The translations under genes and the position numbers were made by a program. The notes beneath the pieces were generated by a model that saw only the letters and a list, made by a program, of their open reading frames with translations, did no database searches and was not told the DNA's origin. This document shows, piece after piece, positions 18,701-26,614 of a stretch of 64,000 nucleotides of DNA. The DNA is from an uncultured Actinomyces sp. (GTDB lineage Bacteria > Actinomycetota > Actinomycetes > Actinomycetales > Actinomycetaceae): the NCBI GenBank assembly GCA_938041695.1, contig CALISI010000085.1, positions 50,938-114,937 on the forward strand, written 5' to 3'. How positions within the stretch are numbered: position 1 is the stretch's first letter; each line of letters opens with the position of its first letter.

Positions 18701-18780
18701 AGCATCGCGGACACCAGCAGGACGGCGATTGCGGGCATCCGCTTCGACCAGGTGTTTCGCGTTTGACGCGCCTTGTTCAT
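12739..18780 (-). CDS. Giant membrane-anchored Ig/cadherin-like and FN3 repeat protein
   Basis: A 2013-residue protein. An uncleaved-looking N-terminal helix (about 16-34) would leave the rest outside the cell. Residues 35-380 are beta-rich with repeated LDG/VDD-like strands, possibly a propeller. An acidic hinge is followed by about ten bacterial cadherin-like or Ig-like repeats (about 390-1490), each with an N-D-x-D-x-D-G-D type calcium-binding-like turn. Two to four FN3 domains follow (about 1495-1960, with the GPITGYTI and NGVKHSFTV signatures). The C-terminus contains several Cys. GAGGAAG precedes the ATG. It heads the operon with DUF58, transglutaminase-like protein and kinase. It matches the Fn3 component of the bifidobacterial PFNA cluster, where adhesion and cytokine binding have been proposed. 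Confidence 0.9.
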   Translation of the reverse strand: MNKARQTRNTWSKRMPAIAVLLVSAMLCVLAVVYRGVEVTQVSVDDGGIWVTNQDRKLLGHLNYDALMLDGTVSVKSASFDIGQAGGDVTLGETVGRTVTPVRSTSFSLGQAITLPENAVQVQGGSVLAVLDPNEGLLWVGDANEPASMSLVREDAIANDLSDGVVAVSNTGTVFAYSPGSSKLVTLTREGQAWRAKNTEIKDFTPAGTPTITAVGDKPVIYDQAGNKLVLPGGKVRDLAEEHVTGAVLQAPGDEAASVLLATSDELVSVPLNGKAIERQEASESGQKGTPAAPVFHRGCSYGAWAGSGAFVRTCTDSTRNQAQTVPTLAEATSAVFRTNRTRIVLNDVSTGTLWLPDKNMVVVDNWDQIPTEEQEEEDTPTPDDREQVSEPEHNDKNTPPEAVDDDFGIRPGRSTLLPVLDNDSDDDGDVLTARAVTNPEFGSIVRTRGGRALQITDVPENMTSGSTSFTYEASDGLAGATATVTLTIHPWSKNEGPRQLKHPVIKVGANAQVEYNLLSDWIDPDGDQFYLKSATAPEGMAVQFSEDGTVQIRDLGSGAGVKAIAVTLSDGHAETTGELKVSVQETGNVPPVARADFYVARVAEPLTIDPIANDTDPNGDALSLVAAGTAPAGTSVSADLSRGTLTFTGSVPGSFQFTYTVSDGPSTTVGVIRVDVVDDDTNALPIAEDDLAVLPSGGASLIAPLANDTDPSGGVLVVQSIDVPANSGLEVTLIERHLLRITSPGGLNDVTTFTYTVSNGAGSATAQVSVIPTDAQSDETPPETTPDTAKVRADDIGSVSVLSNDRSPIGLTLSLDPDVQVMTGAELGTVFVTGNQVRLAAGSEAGVVRVAYTAVDSVGNRSTSTVTFEVIASSAANSAPVPKALSAWAVQGQMARIPVPLTGIDPDGDSVALVGIDQPPAKGSVVLGTEWLEYTPSDNATGTDTFSYIVEDRLGVQGRARVRVGIAPPGSQNHNPTAVPDSVTIRPGREVSVNVLSNDLDADGDALSVDTDPATVSVSDPAATVTVAQDAVTVKAPAADGVFVVAYQIQDGRGGRAQGQLTVTVDADAPLRAPIARDDVVSVADLPADSKPVSVPVLVNDEDPDGTTAALTVSARGSGVSVSGQNLSISPDARRRLVVYTVTDPDGLSASAVVTVPGTDLLAPRLDMTRIPVAIRAGSSVTLDIGDYVLVRDHSRSPIITDAASVKFNGGLDSVSLQDPTHLVVSAPDTASGKASVSFTVRDGASDDASALSSTLTIPVTIKPARNLPPRLTPTPILVGQGESVTVDLTQMVDDPDDQAKNSFSYAVVKAPGGVDVSLDGYNLTVSGKKDQSKGPVGAITVSVDDGSGAVNADIPVTIVKSSKPLVTTTEARIKAKAAQTVDVKLSEYTTNPFPDPLVVLDASVHVGQGTASGNGNVLSVTPKTGFHGDMIVVYRVMDATNDPDRVVQGRVVVQVVDRPEPPQNVSVTPMGAGTAFVRFDSGASNGGPITGYTITDRNSGRTFTTRDPGVQVTGLENGVKHSFTVVAHNEAGDSDPSAPSAEVLIDAAPEQMAAPTVVGVDGALDISWVKPSNSGSAIHTYMVFVNLPSGGQPISQSVSGSENSIRIGGLKNGELYSVSVQALNNAETPSPASSPTEGYPHGKPDQATGVSAVATGSAGDPNEATVEVTWGLESPNGKGWGPATVSVNGVEVQVSSDARTATLSGVPTGSKVSASVTLSNSHGDTSAPATTYVSIATTPAPISAPTLSGIGEEGKVRVDGLVRVPGRGFDASRLTLRYASSREACAAGTQVENGDTLTVNSWQPQTFYFCQTGVGLKNETTASPPVPAVGQATGAPSQVGVSITNVNATSLTVRWDPVAANPAVTQIRVTLSNGETKPLSRGATEATFSDLAQGTRYQATVVAVNDVGETVMSQRPTETTKLDVSAQWVQTCRGDERGFNPASCHTFTLNAPGWSGSSVPFVCPVRNDRTNGTEWVRVDGPGPIWTRLTTQADSEDAFKQGSYLIGECRPE

Positions 18781-19150
18781 GTCGCTTCCTCAGTCTTCAT
18801 GTGTGCACTGTTGTGGGGCGGTATCTGTATCCGCGTGGCCATGGTGAGCCATTCCAAGGATACACACCGACCAACCCTATGGATAAACGCCCGAGACAAC
18901 AACAGGTACTGAATAAGTTCAAACGCCTGGTGACTCGTTCGCGCCGCATTCCAGCGCTTCCCGGGCACACGAGAACCTGACCACAGCGACGCATTTGGAT
19001 GTTCTCTCGCGCCACGAGGCCGGAGCCAGACCTGTCCCTCAACCAACCCTCCGCGCTCGGCTCGCTTCGCTGCTTCCCCTAGAAGTGCACACCTGCGGCG
19101 CGCCTCGCGCGCGGACCGCAGATGAGGGTGGGCCGGGTTACGGTGAGTGC
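18781..19150. other. Divergent intergenic region between the FN3 operon and radA
   Basis: 370 bases separate the two divergent start codons. The left half is relatively AT-rich and presumably carries the promoter of the FN3 operon; the right half is GC-rich leader of radA. I see no small gene, no obvious terminator and no operator I can name. Confidence 0.4.
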
Positions 19151-20536
19151 ATGGCGAAGGAGAAGATCACGTACCGCTGCTCCGACTGCGGCTGGACCTC
19201 CCCCAAGTGGGTGGGCCAGTGCCGCGAGTGCGGGGCGTGGGGCACGGTCGACCAGGCCGGGGAGGTCACGGGGGGCGCGCGCACCACCGCCACCACCCCG
19301 CGGCGTCCCGCGCTACCCATCGGCGAGGTCGACGGCGAGCGCGCCTCGTCGCGTTCGACGGGCGTGGGCGAGCTGGACCGCGTCCTGGGCGGCGGCATCG
19401 TGCCCGGCGCAGTGATCCTCCTGGCCGGTGAGCCCGGCGTCGGCAAGTCGACGCTGCTGCTGGACGTGGCAGCCAAAGCCGCGCGCACGGCGGCTGCGGG
19501 CGGGCGCGGACCCGTCCTGTACGTCACTGGCGAGGAGTCGGCGGCCCAGGTGCGCGGGCGTGCGGAGCGCATCGGCGCGCTCGAGCCGAACCTCCTCATC
19601 GCGGATGAGACGGAGCTCGGCGTCGTCCTCGGCCACGTCGAGGCTTCGCGCCCCTCCCTGCTGATCGTCGACTCCGTGCAGACCATCTCCTCCTCCCAGG
19701 TCGAGGGTGGGGCGGGCGGGGTCGCGCAGGTGCGCGCGGTCGCGGCATCCCTCATCCGTGTCGCCAAGGAGTCCGACCTGCCCACCCTGCTCGTCGGCCA
19801 CGTGACGAAGGACGGCGGCATCGCGGGCCCGCGCGTGCTCGAGCACCTCGTGGACGTCGTCTGCCATTTCGAGGGCGACCGCCATTCGCGCCTGCGCCTG
19901 CTGCGCGCGGTGAAAAACCGTTACGGTCCCACCGACGAGGTCGGCTGCTTCGAGCTGACCGACTCGGGGATCTACGGCCTCGCTGACCCCTCCGGCCTGT
20001 TCCTGTCGCGCACGACGCGCGGCGTGCCCGGCACCTGCGCGACCGTCTCTCTGGAAGGGCGCCGCCCGCTGCCCACGGAGATCCAGTCGCTCGTCGCCCC
20101 TTCCTCGGGCGGCTCGCCTCGGCGCACGACGTCGGGCGTGGACCACGCGCGCGTCGCGATGATTCTGGCGGTCCTGCAGGCCCGCATCGGCGCGGACACG
20201 TCGGGGGCGGACGTCTACGTCTCCACGGTCGGTGGGGCCCGCACGGTCGAGCCGGCGATTGACCTCGCGATGGCCCTCTCGATCGTATCCTCGCTCAAGG
20301 GCGTTCCCCCACGCGCCGACCTTGTGGCGGTCGGAGAGATCTCCCTGACGGGCGAGGTCCGGGCGTGCACGGGCACTCAACGTCGCCTCGCCGAGGCCGC
20401 ACGCCTGGGCTTCTCCTCGGCGATCGTTCCCGCTCAGGGCAGTGAGGATCTCGCGGGCGTCGACGGCATCACCGTCTTTACTGTGTCGGATCTGGCGACG
20501 GCTATTCGTGTCGCTTTTCCGGCAGACTCGCAATAA
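19151..20536 (+). CDS. radA: DNA repair protein RadA (Sms)
   Basis: A 461-residue RadA, a RecA-like branch-migration helicase that extends heteroduplex during recombination. It has the N-terminal C4 zinc finger (Cys10, Cys13, Cys24, Cys27), Walker A GEPGVGKS (93-100), a Walker B strand ending LLIVDSVQ, the diagnostic KNRYG motif and a C-terminal Lon-protease-like domain (about 280-455). Length and order match the family. The start is the ATG of MAKEK; an upstream in-frame extension would add 52 residues not found in the family. It is followed after 36 bases by disA, the conserved radA-disA pairing of Gram-positives. Confidence 0.97.
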   Translation: MAKEKITYRCSDCGWTSPKWVGQCRECGAWGTVDQAGEVTGGARTTATTPRRPALPIGEVDGERASSRSTGVGELDRVLGGGIVPGAVILLAGEPGVGKSTLLLDVAAKAARTAAAGGRGPVLYVTGEESAAQVRGRAERIGALEPNLLIADETELGVVLGHVEASRPSLLIVDSVQTISSSQVEGGAGGVAQVRAVAASLIRVAKESDLPTLLVGHVTKDGGIAGPRVLEHLVDVVCHFEGDRHSRLRLLRAVKNRYGPTDEVGCFELTDSGIYGLADPSGLFLSRTTRGVPGTCATVSLEGRRPLPTEIQSLVAPSSGGSPRRTTSGVDHARVAMILAVLQARIGADTSGADVYVSTVGGARTVEPAIDLAMALSIVSSLKGVPPRADLVAVGEISLTGEVRACTGTQRRLAEAARLGFSSAIVPAQGSEDLAGVDGITVFTVSDLATAIRVAFPADSQ

Positions 20537-20572
20537 TAGGTATCACACCTACTCGTCTGGGAGGGAATCACA

Positions 20573-21643
20573 TTGACGTCCGATGCAGCGATCCTTCGTG
20601 AGGCACTGCGCGCAGTCGCGCCCGGTACGCCATTGCGAGAGGGACTGGAACGAATCCAGCGCTCCCACACGGGCGCCCTCATCGTCCTGGGATACACCCC
20701 CGAGGTGCAGGCCATCTGCTCGGGCGGCTTCGACCTCGACGTCGCTTTCACGGCCGCGCGTCTGCGTGAGCTGTGCAAGATGGACGGCGCCGTCATCATC
20801 GATCCCAACCTGTGGCGCATCCGCAAGGCCAACGTGCAGCTCTTCCCGGACCCCACGATCCCCACCGACGAGTCCGGCATGCGCCACCGCACCGCGCAGC
20901 GCACCGCACGTCAGACCCACCTGCCGGTCCTGTCCCTGTCCGCGTCGATGCGCATGATCTCCATCTACGTGGGCACCGAGCACCGCCTGGTGGAGGAGCC
21001 CGAGGCCCTGCTCTCGCGCGCCAACCTGGCGGTGGACACGCTCGACCGCTACAGTCAGCGCCTCGACGAGGTCCTACAGACCCTCACCATCCTCGAGATG
21101 CGCGACAGCGCGACCGTGCGCGACGTCGCCACCGTCATGCAGCGCATGGAGATGATCCGACGCATCACCTCCGAAATCACGGAATACCTGGAGGAACTCG
21201 GATCCGAGGGGCGCCTGCTGGCCCTGCAGGTCGAGGACCTCGTGCGCGGCTCCGCGTCCGAGCGGGCCCTCGTCATGCGCGACTACATCCGCGACCCCGA
21301 CGACGTCGCCCGCGTCGAGGCCGAGCTGTCCTCCCTCGGGTCGGAGCGCATCGTGGACCTCACCGCGATCGCGAACATCCTCGGGCTGGACGTGTACGAG
21401 GTCGCGGACCTGGACCGCGAGATCACGCCGCGCGGCGTGCGCGCCCTCTCCCTGGTCCCGCACCTGTCGTGGGGAGCCATCAAGGAGGTTTCCGCGCACA
21501 TCACGACGCTGCCCGCCCTGCGCGCAGCCACCACCGAGGAGCTGGAAGCCATCGAGGGTATCGGCCCCTACCGTGCCAAGCTCATCACCGAGAACCTGGC
21601 GCACCAGGCGCAGGCGGTCAGCTCCGGCCTCGTCGGCTGGTAG
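20573..21643 (+). CDS. disA: DNA integrity scanning protein DisA, diadenylate cyclase
   Basis: A 356-residue DisA makes c-di-AMP from two ATP and pauses at branched DNA. The N-terminal DAC domain carries both signatures: DGA (71-73) and RHRTA (104-108). A helical spine (about 150-270) and a C-terminal helix-hairpin-helix DNA-binding domain (around EGIGPYRAK) complete the octamer-forming architecture. It starts with TTG, with GGAGG 8 bases upstream; no better ATG exists in frame. It is the only diadenylate cyclase gene visible here. It ends 3 bases before the convergent stop of the next gene, so no separate terminator fits. Confidence 0.97.
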   Translation: MTSDAAILREALRAVAPGTPLREGLERIQRSHTGALIVLGYTPEVQAICSGGFDLDVAFTAARLRELCKMDGAVIIDPNLWRIRKANVQLFPDPTIPTDESGMRHRTAQRTARQTHLPVLSLSASMRMISIYVGTEHRLVEEPEALLSRANLAVDTLDRYSQRLDEVLQTLTILEMRDSATVRDVATVMQRMEMIRRITSEITEYLEELGSEGRLLALQVEDLVRGSASERALVMRDYIRDPDDVARVEAELSSLGSERIVDLTAIANILGLDVYEVADLDREITPRGVRALSLVPHLSWGAIKEVSAHITTLPALRAATTEELEAIEGIGPYRAKLITENLAHQAQAVSSGLVGW

Positions 21644-21646
21644 GCG

Positions 21647-22564
21647 CTAGCGGCCCGACTGGGTTCCCGACTGCGGGGCGGGCGCGGGGGTCACGTCGAC
21701 CACGGTCGAACCGACCTCGCGCGTACCCATGGTGACCGCGACCTTGTAGGTCCCGGCAGACGCGGCACTCGCTCCACCCGCGGGTGTCGTGCAGCCGTTC
21801 GTGTACACGTAGCCGTCCCAACGCAGCGCGCCGGTCCACGTGGCACCCGGGCGCAGGAGCAGGGTCGTCGACGACTGCTGCTCCTCGCCGCACTTCGCCG
21901 AGTTGTAGACCTGCAGGTCACCCGTCGAGATCTGCAGGCCGAAGCGCGACAGGGACGTCGAGCAGGCGACGGAACCGCGGTTTTCGAGCGTGAGGGTCAC
22001 GGGCATCGCCGAGCCGGACGAGGTCGTGGAAGCCTTCGCGGTGGCCGTGATGTCGCGGTCCAGGCAGGTGGGAATGTCGATTGTCGTGCCGTCGGTGAGC
22101 AGGCCGTCGGCCGTGGCCTCCTGGCCGCCCTTGAGGGTGTAGCCGGACGCGTCCACCGCGCCGGACTGAACAGCAGATTGGGGGCTGGACTGCGGGGTGG
22201 GATCGGCGCTGACGGCTCCGACGATCGCGCGGATCCCAGCGACGATGCCCCACACGATGAGGGCAAGGATGAGGATCAGGCCGAGGCCCGTGATGATGCG
22301 CCGCGGCCACAAGTTGACGGGCGGACGGCCGCCGCCCGACGACTTCTTCTGACGGGGTGCCTTCGCGCTTGCGGAGCGCTGCGCCGGGCCAGTGCTCCCC
22401 TTTTTCGTCGATGCGGAGGCCTTCACGGCGGCCGGACGAGCAGCGGAAACGCGGCTGCCGGCAGCGGCGCGGGACGCGCGATCACCTGTGCGACCACTGG
22501 CGCCTCCCGACGTACTACGCCTGGAGGTGGGTCGCCTGGGGGAATTCTTACGCTGGTCAGCCAC
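21647..22564 (-). CDS. Single-pass membrane protein with basic N-terminal tail, unknown function
   Basis: A 305-residue protein. Residues 1-90 are Arg/Ser/Ala/Pro-rich and basic, hence cytoplasmic. One membrane helix (about 92-113) follows, then a Ser/Gln linker and an outside beta-rich domain with four Cys, consistent with disulfides, containing a VTLTLENRGS strand like the DUF4232 type of domain seen in actinobacterial surface proteins; that match is tentative. It starts with GTG. It lies 97 bases downstream of the DUF3180 gene in the same direction and may be the last gene of the folate block. Confidence 0.75.
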   Translation of the reverse strand: MADQRKNSPRRPTSRRSTSGGASGRTGDRASRAAAGSRVSAARPAAVKASASTKKGSTGPAQRSASAKAPRQKKSSGGGRPPVNLWPRRIITGLGLILILALIVWGIVAGIRAIVGAVSADPTPQSSPQSAVQSGAVDASGYTLKGGQEATADGLLTDGTTIDIPTCLDRDITATAKASTTSSGSAMPVTLTLENRGSVACSTSLSRFGLQISTGDLQVYNSAKCGEEQQSSTTLLLRPGATWTGALRWDGYVYTNGCTTPAGGASAASAGTYKVAVTMGTREVGSTVVDVTPAPAPQSGTQSGR

Positions 22565-22661
22565 GCATCCACGATACCGGGCGCGGGGCGCGGGCAGCGG
22601 CTAACGCTCGGGACGGGGGCGACTTTCACACGCGGCGCGCGGGCCTGCGACGAGCGGGCGG

Positions 22662-23138
22662 TCAGGCGGCCGCGCTGCGCTTAGAGGACGTCGATCCCTC
22701 GTCGTCGGGGGTGATGATGCACCAGCGTTCGATGGCGATCGCGATGATGGTCCACACGATGCCGACGAGGCCAGACAGGCCCGCCCCGATCGCGTTGGCG
22801 GCCATCGCGGGGGCTTCGAGCTGCGTGAGGGACACGGCCATCACGCCGATGAGAATTCCGGTCAGGCCGGAGCCGACGAGGGCGCTCGTGCGCGCAAAAA
22901 CCGCGACGCGCATCGCGCCGATCGCATCGATCCACGTGTCTTTGCCCGCGCGCAGGCGGCGAACCGCCAGGCCGGACCAAATGAGGCAGGCCGTGGCGAT
23001 CGCAAAGATGACGGCGGGTCCCGGGGTGACGATCAACGGGGTACCGCCCTGGCGCATGTGCCCCAAGAAGCCGAGGAAGCTCAGGCCGGCGGCCACGAGG
23101 CCCACCGCCGCCACCCACACGATCGACACGGGTTTCAT
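22662..23138 (-). CDS. DUF3180 family membrane protein
   Basis: A 158-residue protein with four predicted membrane helices (about 5-25, 35-57, 82-107, 115-140). The pattern, including a MRVAVFARTSALVGSGLTG-type third helix, fits DUF3180, an actinobacterial family almost always found after folK. Its ATG directly follows the folBK stop codon, so the genes are co-translated. Function unknown. Confidence 0.85.
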   Translation of the reverse strand: MKPVSIVWVAAVGLVAAGLSFLGFLGHMRQGGTPLIVTPGPAVIFAIATACLIWSGLAVRRLRAGKDTWIDAIGAMRVAVFARTSALVGSGLTGILIGVMAVSLTQLEAPAMAANAIGAGLSGLVGIVWTIIAIAIERWCIITPDDEGSTSSKRSAAA

Positions 23139-25187
23139 TTAGCGCCTCTTGACGATCGGGATCGCTCCGGTCATCGTGGGCCGCACGACGACGCGGCGCA
23201 GGATGCCGGTCTGGGTGGCTTCGTCCTCGGGGATGGGGCCGACGGGAGTGTTGTCGGGCAGTCCGGGGGCGAGGATCGTCGAGCGCCCGTCGGCGTGGAC
23301 GGTGGCCTTGGGGGGCTCCTCGTCGTGGCCGAGGCCGGAGCGGTCGTCGACGACGCGCACGTCGTGGGCGGAGCTGACGGAGAAGTTCCAGTCCGGCAGC
23401 GCGATCGAGGAACGCGTTTCCTCCCGCTTGGGCTCAAAGACGGGGACCCAGCGGGGTTTTTCGGTGCCGCTCGGCTTGTAGGTGCCCGTACCGATCTTGC
23501 GGGTCATGCGCCCGGCAGCGGAATCCGCAGGAACGGAGGAGACCGGGTGCCAGGAGGGTCGCGTCGAGGCCTTTGCTTCGTCCACGCGGCGGCGGCGCTG
23601 ACGGTGGGGCGGGCCGGGCACCGCCGGGGCGGTCGCGGCCTTGTCCGCGGGGGTCTCGCCCTGCGGCGCTGCGGCCTGCGGGGCTGCGTCGGGTTCCTCA
23701 GACTGGGACGCGTCCTGCGCTGCCGGGGCTTCGGCCTCGGGCACGCTGACCTCGGGCTCGTCAGCGCTTGCGGACTCGCGCGAATCCTGGACGGCGGACA
23801 GGCGTCTCCAGATGCTGGCGCGAGGGGCAGGGGCTTCGACGGCGGAGACGGAGGCGGCCTCGGGTTCCTCGGTCTGCGCCGAGGCAGACTCGGAGGCTTC
23901 GGGCTCCTCGACGTCGTCGCCGGAGTCCTCGACGACCGTGTGGGCGGCAGGAATCTCCACCGGCTCGGCGGGCTCACCCGGGCGGGTCACGAGCTTGTCG
24001 ACCTGGCTGATTTCGCCGGTCAGAGCCTCGATGAGCTCGCGCATGTCGGCGCTGGCCTGCTCGGCGCGCTGGGCCAGGAGCTGGTCCGAGTCGGCCATGA
24101 CGGCCGCCGGGTCTTCGAGCCAGTCGTCGACGGCGTCGATGATGCCCTCGCGGTCGGGGGTGTGGGCCAGCAGGTCGGACACGCGGCCCACGCCCTCGAG
24201 GATGGCGTCGGGGTCGCACAGGAGCCAGGGCGCCAGCACGAAGGCGCGTTCCTTGGCGCGCGGGTGCGGCAGGGTGAGGACCGGGTCGGCGGAGGCCAGA
24301 CCCTCGATCTGGATGATGTCGATGTCGACGGTGCGCGCGCCCCAGCGCTCGTGGCGTTCGCGCCCCAGCTCGCGCTCGATGCGGCTGGTCTGAGCGAAGA
24401 GCTCGTCGGGGCTCGCGATCGCGGAGCCGACGACGATGGCGTTCCAGTAGTCGGGCTGGGGGGCTTGTCCGGGCGCGAGCACGGGCTTCGTGCGCATGAT
24501 CGGCGAAACGTCGTCGATCTGGAAGCCCTCCATGTAGGACAGGGCCTCGACCGTGTGCATGAGCGTGACGGGCACGTCCCCGAGGTTGCCGCCGATCGCC
24601 AGGACCACACGACGCGAGCGCAGGTGCGCCGGACGGGAGGTATCCTCCTCGCGCTGCGCCTCGGCGGCGCGGACACCGCGGCGCGACGGGAGCGCCTCGC
24701 TGTGCTCCTGCTGCGCGGGGCTGGGTGCCTGAGCGCGGCCGTAGGCCTCGATCTCGCCGGTGAGGACGGAGCCGTCCTCGGCCTCGTAGATGCCCTTGAG
24801 GGACAGCGATAGCGGCATCGCGTCAGTCTCACCGACGCGCACGGTCACCGACACGTCCGCGAAGGGGTGGTCGATGGGGGCGTCGGGCTTGTGGACGGTG
24901 ACCTCGGTGCCGACGACGCCCTCGTGGCTCATGACGCGCGTGGCGATGGTCTCGGCGAGGGTTTCGATCAGGTCGACGGCGTTGCCGGTGAGGACCGCCA
25001 TGGCCTCGTCGGCGATATCCGCGTAGGAGACGGTGGCGGCGATGTCATCGGTGGCACCCGCGGTCTCGACCCACATGACGATGTCTGCGCTGAAGCGCTG
25101 GTCGCGGGCGCGCTCGAAGTCGTAGACGCCGTGATTGGCCATCGCCCCCAGTCCTTTGAGGGCGATGATGACGCGTCGGTTAGTCAA
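23139..25187 (-). CDS. folK: Dihydroneopterin aldolase / HPPK fusion with long unstructured tail
   Basis: A 682-residue bifunctional folate enzyme. Residues 1-125 are FolB, which cleaves dihydroneopterin to 6-hydroxymethyl-dihydropterin (NHGVYDFER motif). About 170-310 are FolK, which pyrophosphorylates that product (LAIGGNLGD, RWGARTVDIDII, LPHPRAKERAF). Together these need about 300 residues; the remaining ~370 are Ala/Pro/Glu/Ser-rich and end in a more ordered basic segment (last ~130 residues). The TTG start is supported by AAAGGAG 7 bases upstream and by the need for the first FolB strand; it overlaps the end of folP. Such a tail is unusual for the family. Confidence 0.92.
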   Translation of the reverse strand: MTNRRVIIALKGLGAMANHGVYDFERARDQRFSADIVMWVETAGATDDIAATVSYADIADEAMAVLTGNAVDLIETLAETIATRVMSHEGVVGTEVTVHKPDAPIDHPFADVSVTVRVGETDAMPLSLSLKGIYEAEDGSVLTGEIEAYGRAQAPSPAQQEHSEALPSRRGVRAAEAQREEDTSRPAHLRSRRVVLAIGGNLGDVPVTLMHTVEALSYMEGFQIDDVSPIMRTKPVLAPGQAPQPDYWNAIVVGSAIASPDELFAQTSRIERELGRERHERWGARTVDIDIIQIEGLASADPVLTLPHPRAKERAFVLAPWLLCDPDAILEGVGRVSDLLAHTPDREGIIDAVDDWLEDPAAVMADSDQLLAQRAEQASADMRELIEALTGEISQVDKLVTRPGEPAEPVEIPAAHTVVEDSGDDVEEPEASESASAQTEEPEAASVSAVEAPAPRASIWRRLSAVQDSRESASADEPEVSVPEAEAPAAQDASQSEEPDAAPQAAAPQGETPADKAATAPAVPGPPHRQRRRRVDEAKASTRPSWHPVSSVPADSAAGRMTRKIGTGTYKPSGTEKPRWVPVFEPKREETRSSIALPDWNFSVSSAHDVRVVDDRSGLGHDEEPPKATVHADGRSTILAPGLPDNTPVGPIPEDEATQTGILRRVVVRPTMTGAIPIVKRR

Positions 25188-26043
25188 CGTCGTTCTCCTT
25201 TCGGGCGATGGCTGCGACGGTGGCGGCTACGTCGTGGACCCGCACGGCCCACGCGCCTGATGCCGCGCAGTAGGCGGCGATGGCCGCGCTGTCCGCGTCC
25301 ACGTCGCCCCCGAGGGCCTTGACGAAACGCTTACGAGACGCACCGACGAGGACGGGGTATCCGCCCTGTAGGAAGCGCGGCAGTTCGCGCAGGATCTGCC
25401 AGCACTGGTCGCCCGTCAGCGAGAAGCCGAGGCCCGGGTCGATGACAATTTTATCAGCTGTCACACCAGCATCAATAGCGTCTTGAACCTGGGAGCTCAC
25501 GCGCTCAACGAGCGTGCCCACGAGGTCCTCCCCGTAATCGAAGTGCTCCCCCGGCATCCCCGGCAGCGCGCGATAGTGCTGAACGACGTACGCGCAGCCT
25601 GAGGCAGCGACCGCCTCGTTCATCTGCGGATCCCAGCGCCCTCCGCTCACATCGTTAATGATCGCCGCACCGACGCGCGCGGCCTCGCGGGCCGTCGCCG
25701 CGTGCAGCGTATCGACCGACACGACGACGCCGTCGGCAGCCAAAGCCTCGACGACCGCGCCGATGCGCGCCCACTCCTCGTCCGCGCTAATGCGCGTCGA
25801 GTTCGGCCGCGTCGACTCCCCGCCCACGTCGATCAGGTCCGCGCCCGCGGCCACCATCTCGCGCGCATGGCGCAGCGCGGCGGCAACGTCCGCGTAGCGT
25901 CCCCCATCCGAGAAGGAATCGGGGGTGACGTTGAGGATGCCCATGACCGCCGTGCGCCCAGCGGGCAGGTTCGCCCCGCCCGGCAGCGCCAGGGACGGGA
26001 CCGGGAAGGAGGCCGGGGTGGCGGGCAGGGGCAGGGCGCTCAT
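25180..26043 (-). CDS. folP: Dihydropteroate synthase
   Basis: A 287-residue TIM-barrel enzyme joining 6-hydroxymethyl-dihydropterin pyrophosphate with p-aminobenzoate, the sulfonamide target. Signatures: MGILNVTPDSFSDGG, DVGGESTRP, INDVSGG, IDPGLGF. Full length. It starts one base after the folE stop and overlaps folBK by 8 bases, so folE-folP-folBK form one translationally coupled folate operon. Confidence 0.97.
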   Translation of the reverse strand: MSALPLPATPASFPVPSLALPGGANLPAGRTAVMGILNVTPDSFSDGGRYADVAAALRHAREMVAAGADLIDVGGESTRPNSTRISADEEWARIGAVVEALAADGVVVSVDTLHAATAREAARVGAAIINDVSGGRWDPQMNEAVAASGCAYVVQHYRALPGMPGEHFDYGEDLVGTLVERVSSQVQDAIDAGVTADKIVIDPGLGFSLTGDQCWQILRELPRFLQGGYPVLVGASRKRFVKALGGDVDADSAAIAAYCAASGAWAVRVHDVAATVAAIARKENDVD

Positions 26044-26044
26044 G

Positions 26045-26614
26045 TCATCGGCTCCCAGACAGGACGAGGGCCATCATTTCCGCGCGAGTCGCCCCGTCGC
26101 TCATGATGCCGCGCAGCGCGCTGGTCACGGTCGACGAGCCCGGCTTGGAGATACCGCGCATCGACATGCACATGTGTTCGGCCTCGATGACGACGATGAC
26201 GCCCTGAGGGTGCAGGATCTCGTCGATCGCGTCGGCCACCTGGGCGGTCAGGCGTTCCTGGACCTGGGGGCGGCGCGCGTAGCCCTCGACGACGCGAGCC
26301 AACTTGGACAGGCCCGTCACGACGCCGCCGCGCGGGATGTAGCCCACGTGGGCGCGGCCGTAGAAGGGCAGCAGGTGATGCTCGCACATCGAGAAGAAGG
26401 TGATATCGCGGACCAGGACGAGCTCGTCGGTGCCCGCGTGGAACTGCGTGCGCAGGTGCTCGCGCGGGTCCTCGGTCAGGCCCTTGCACATCTCGCGCCA
26501 CGCGCGCGCCATGCGGTCGGGCGTGCCGACCAGGCCCTCGCGCTCGGGGTCCTCACCGATCGCGACGAGCAGGTCGCGCGACGCCTTCTCAACGCCTGCG
26601 GGATCGTAGGTCAC
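26045..26614 (-). CDS. folE: GTP cyclohydrolase I
   Basis: A 189-residue enzyme that converts GTP to dihydroneopterin triphosphate, the first folate step. It has the zinc/catalytic CEHHLLPFYG motif, the GLSKLARVVE segment and the EAEHMCMSMRG segment with the third zinc ligand. A GTG start lies inside the ftsH stop region (GTGA overlap). The length is normal. Confidence 0.97.
   Translation of the reverse strand: MTYDPAGVEKASRDLLVAIGEDPEREGLVGTPDRMARAWREMCKGLTEDPREHLRTQFHAGTDELVLVRDITFFSMCEHHLLPFYGRAHVGYIPRGGVVTGLSKLARVVEGYARRPQVQERLTAQVADAIDEILHPQGVIVVIEAEHMCMSMRGISKPGSSTVTSALRGIMSDGATRAEMMALVLSGSR

Noticed and set aside
15604..18912. Very long open frame antisense to the giant FN3 gene (1102 residues)
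   Set aside because: Composition is Arg/His/Gly-rich without any domain, the usual product of the third-codon GC bias of the opposite gene.
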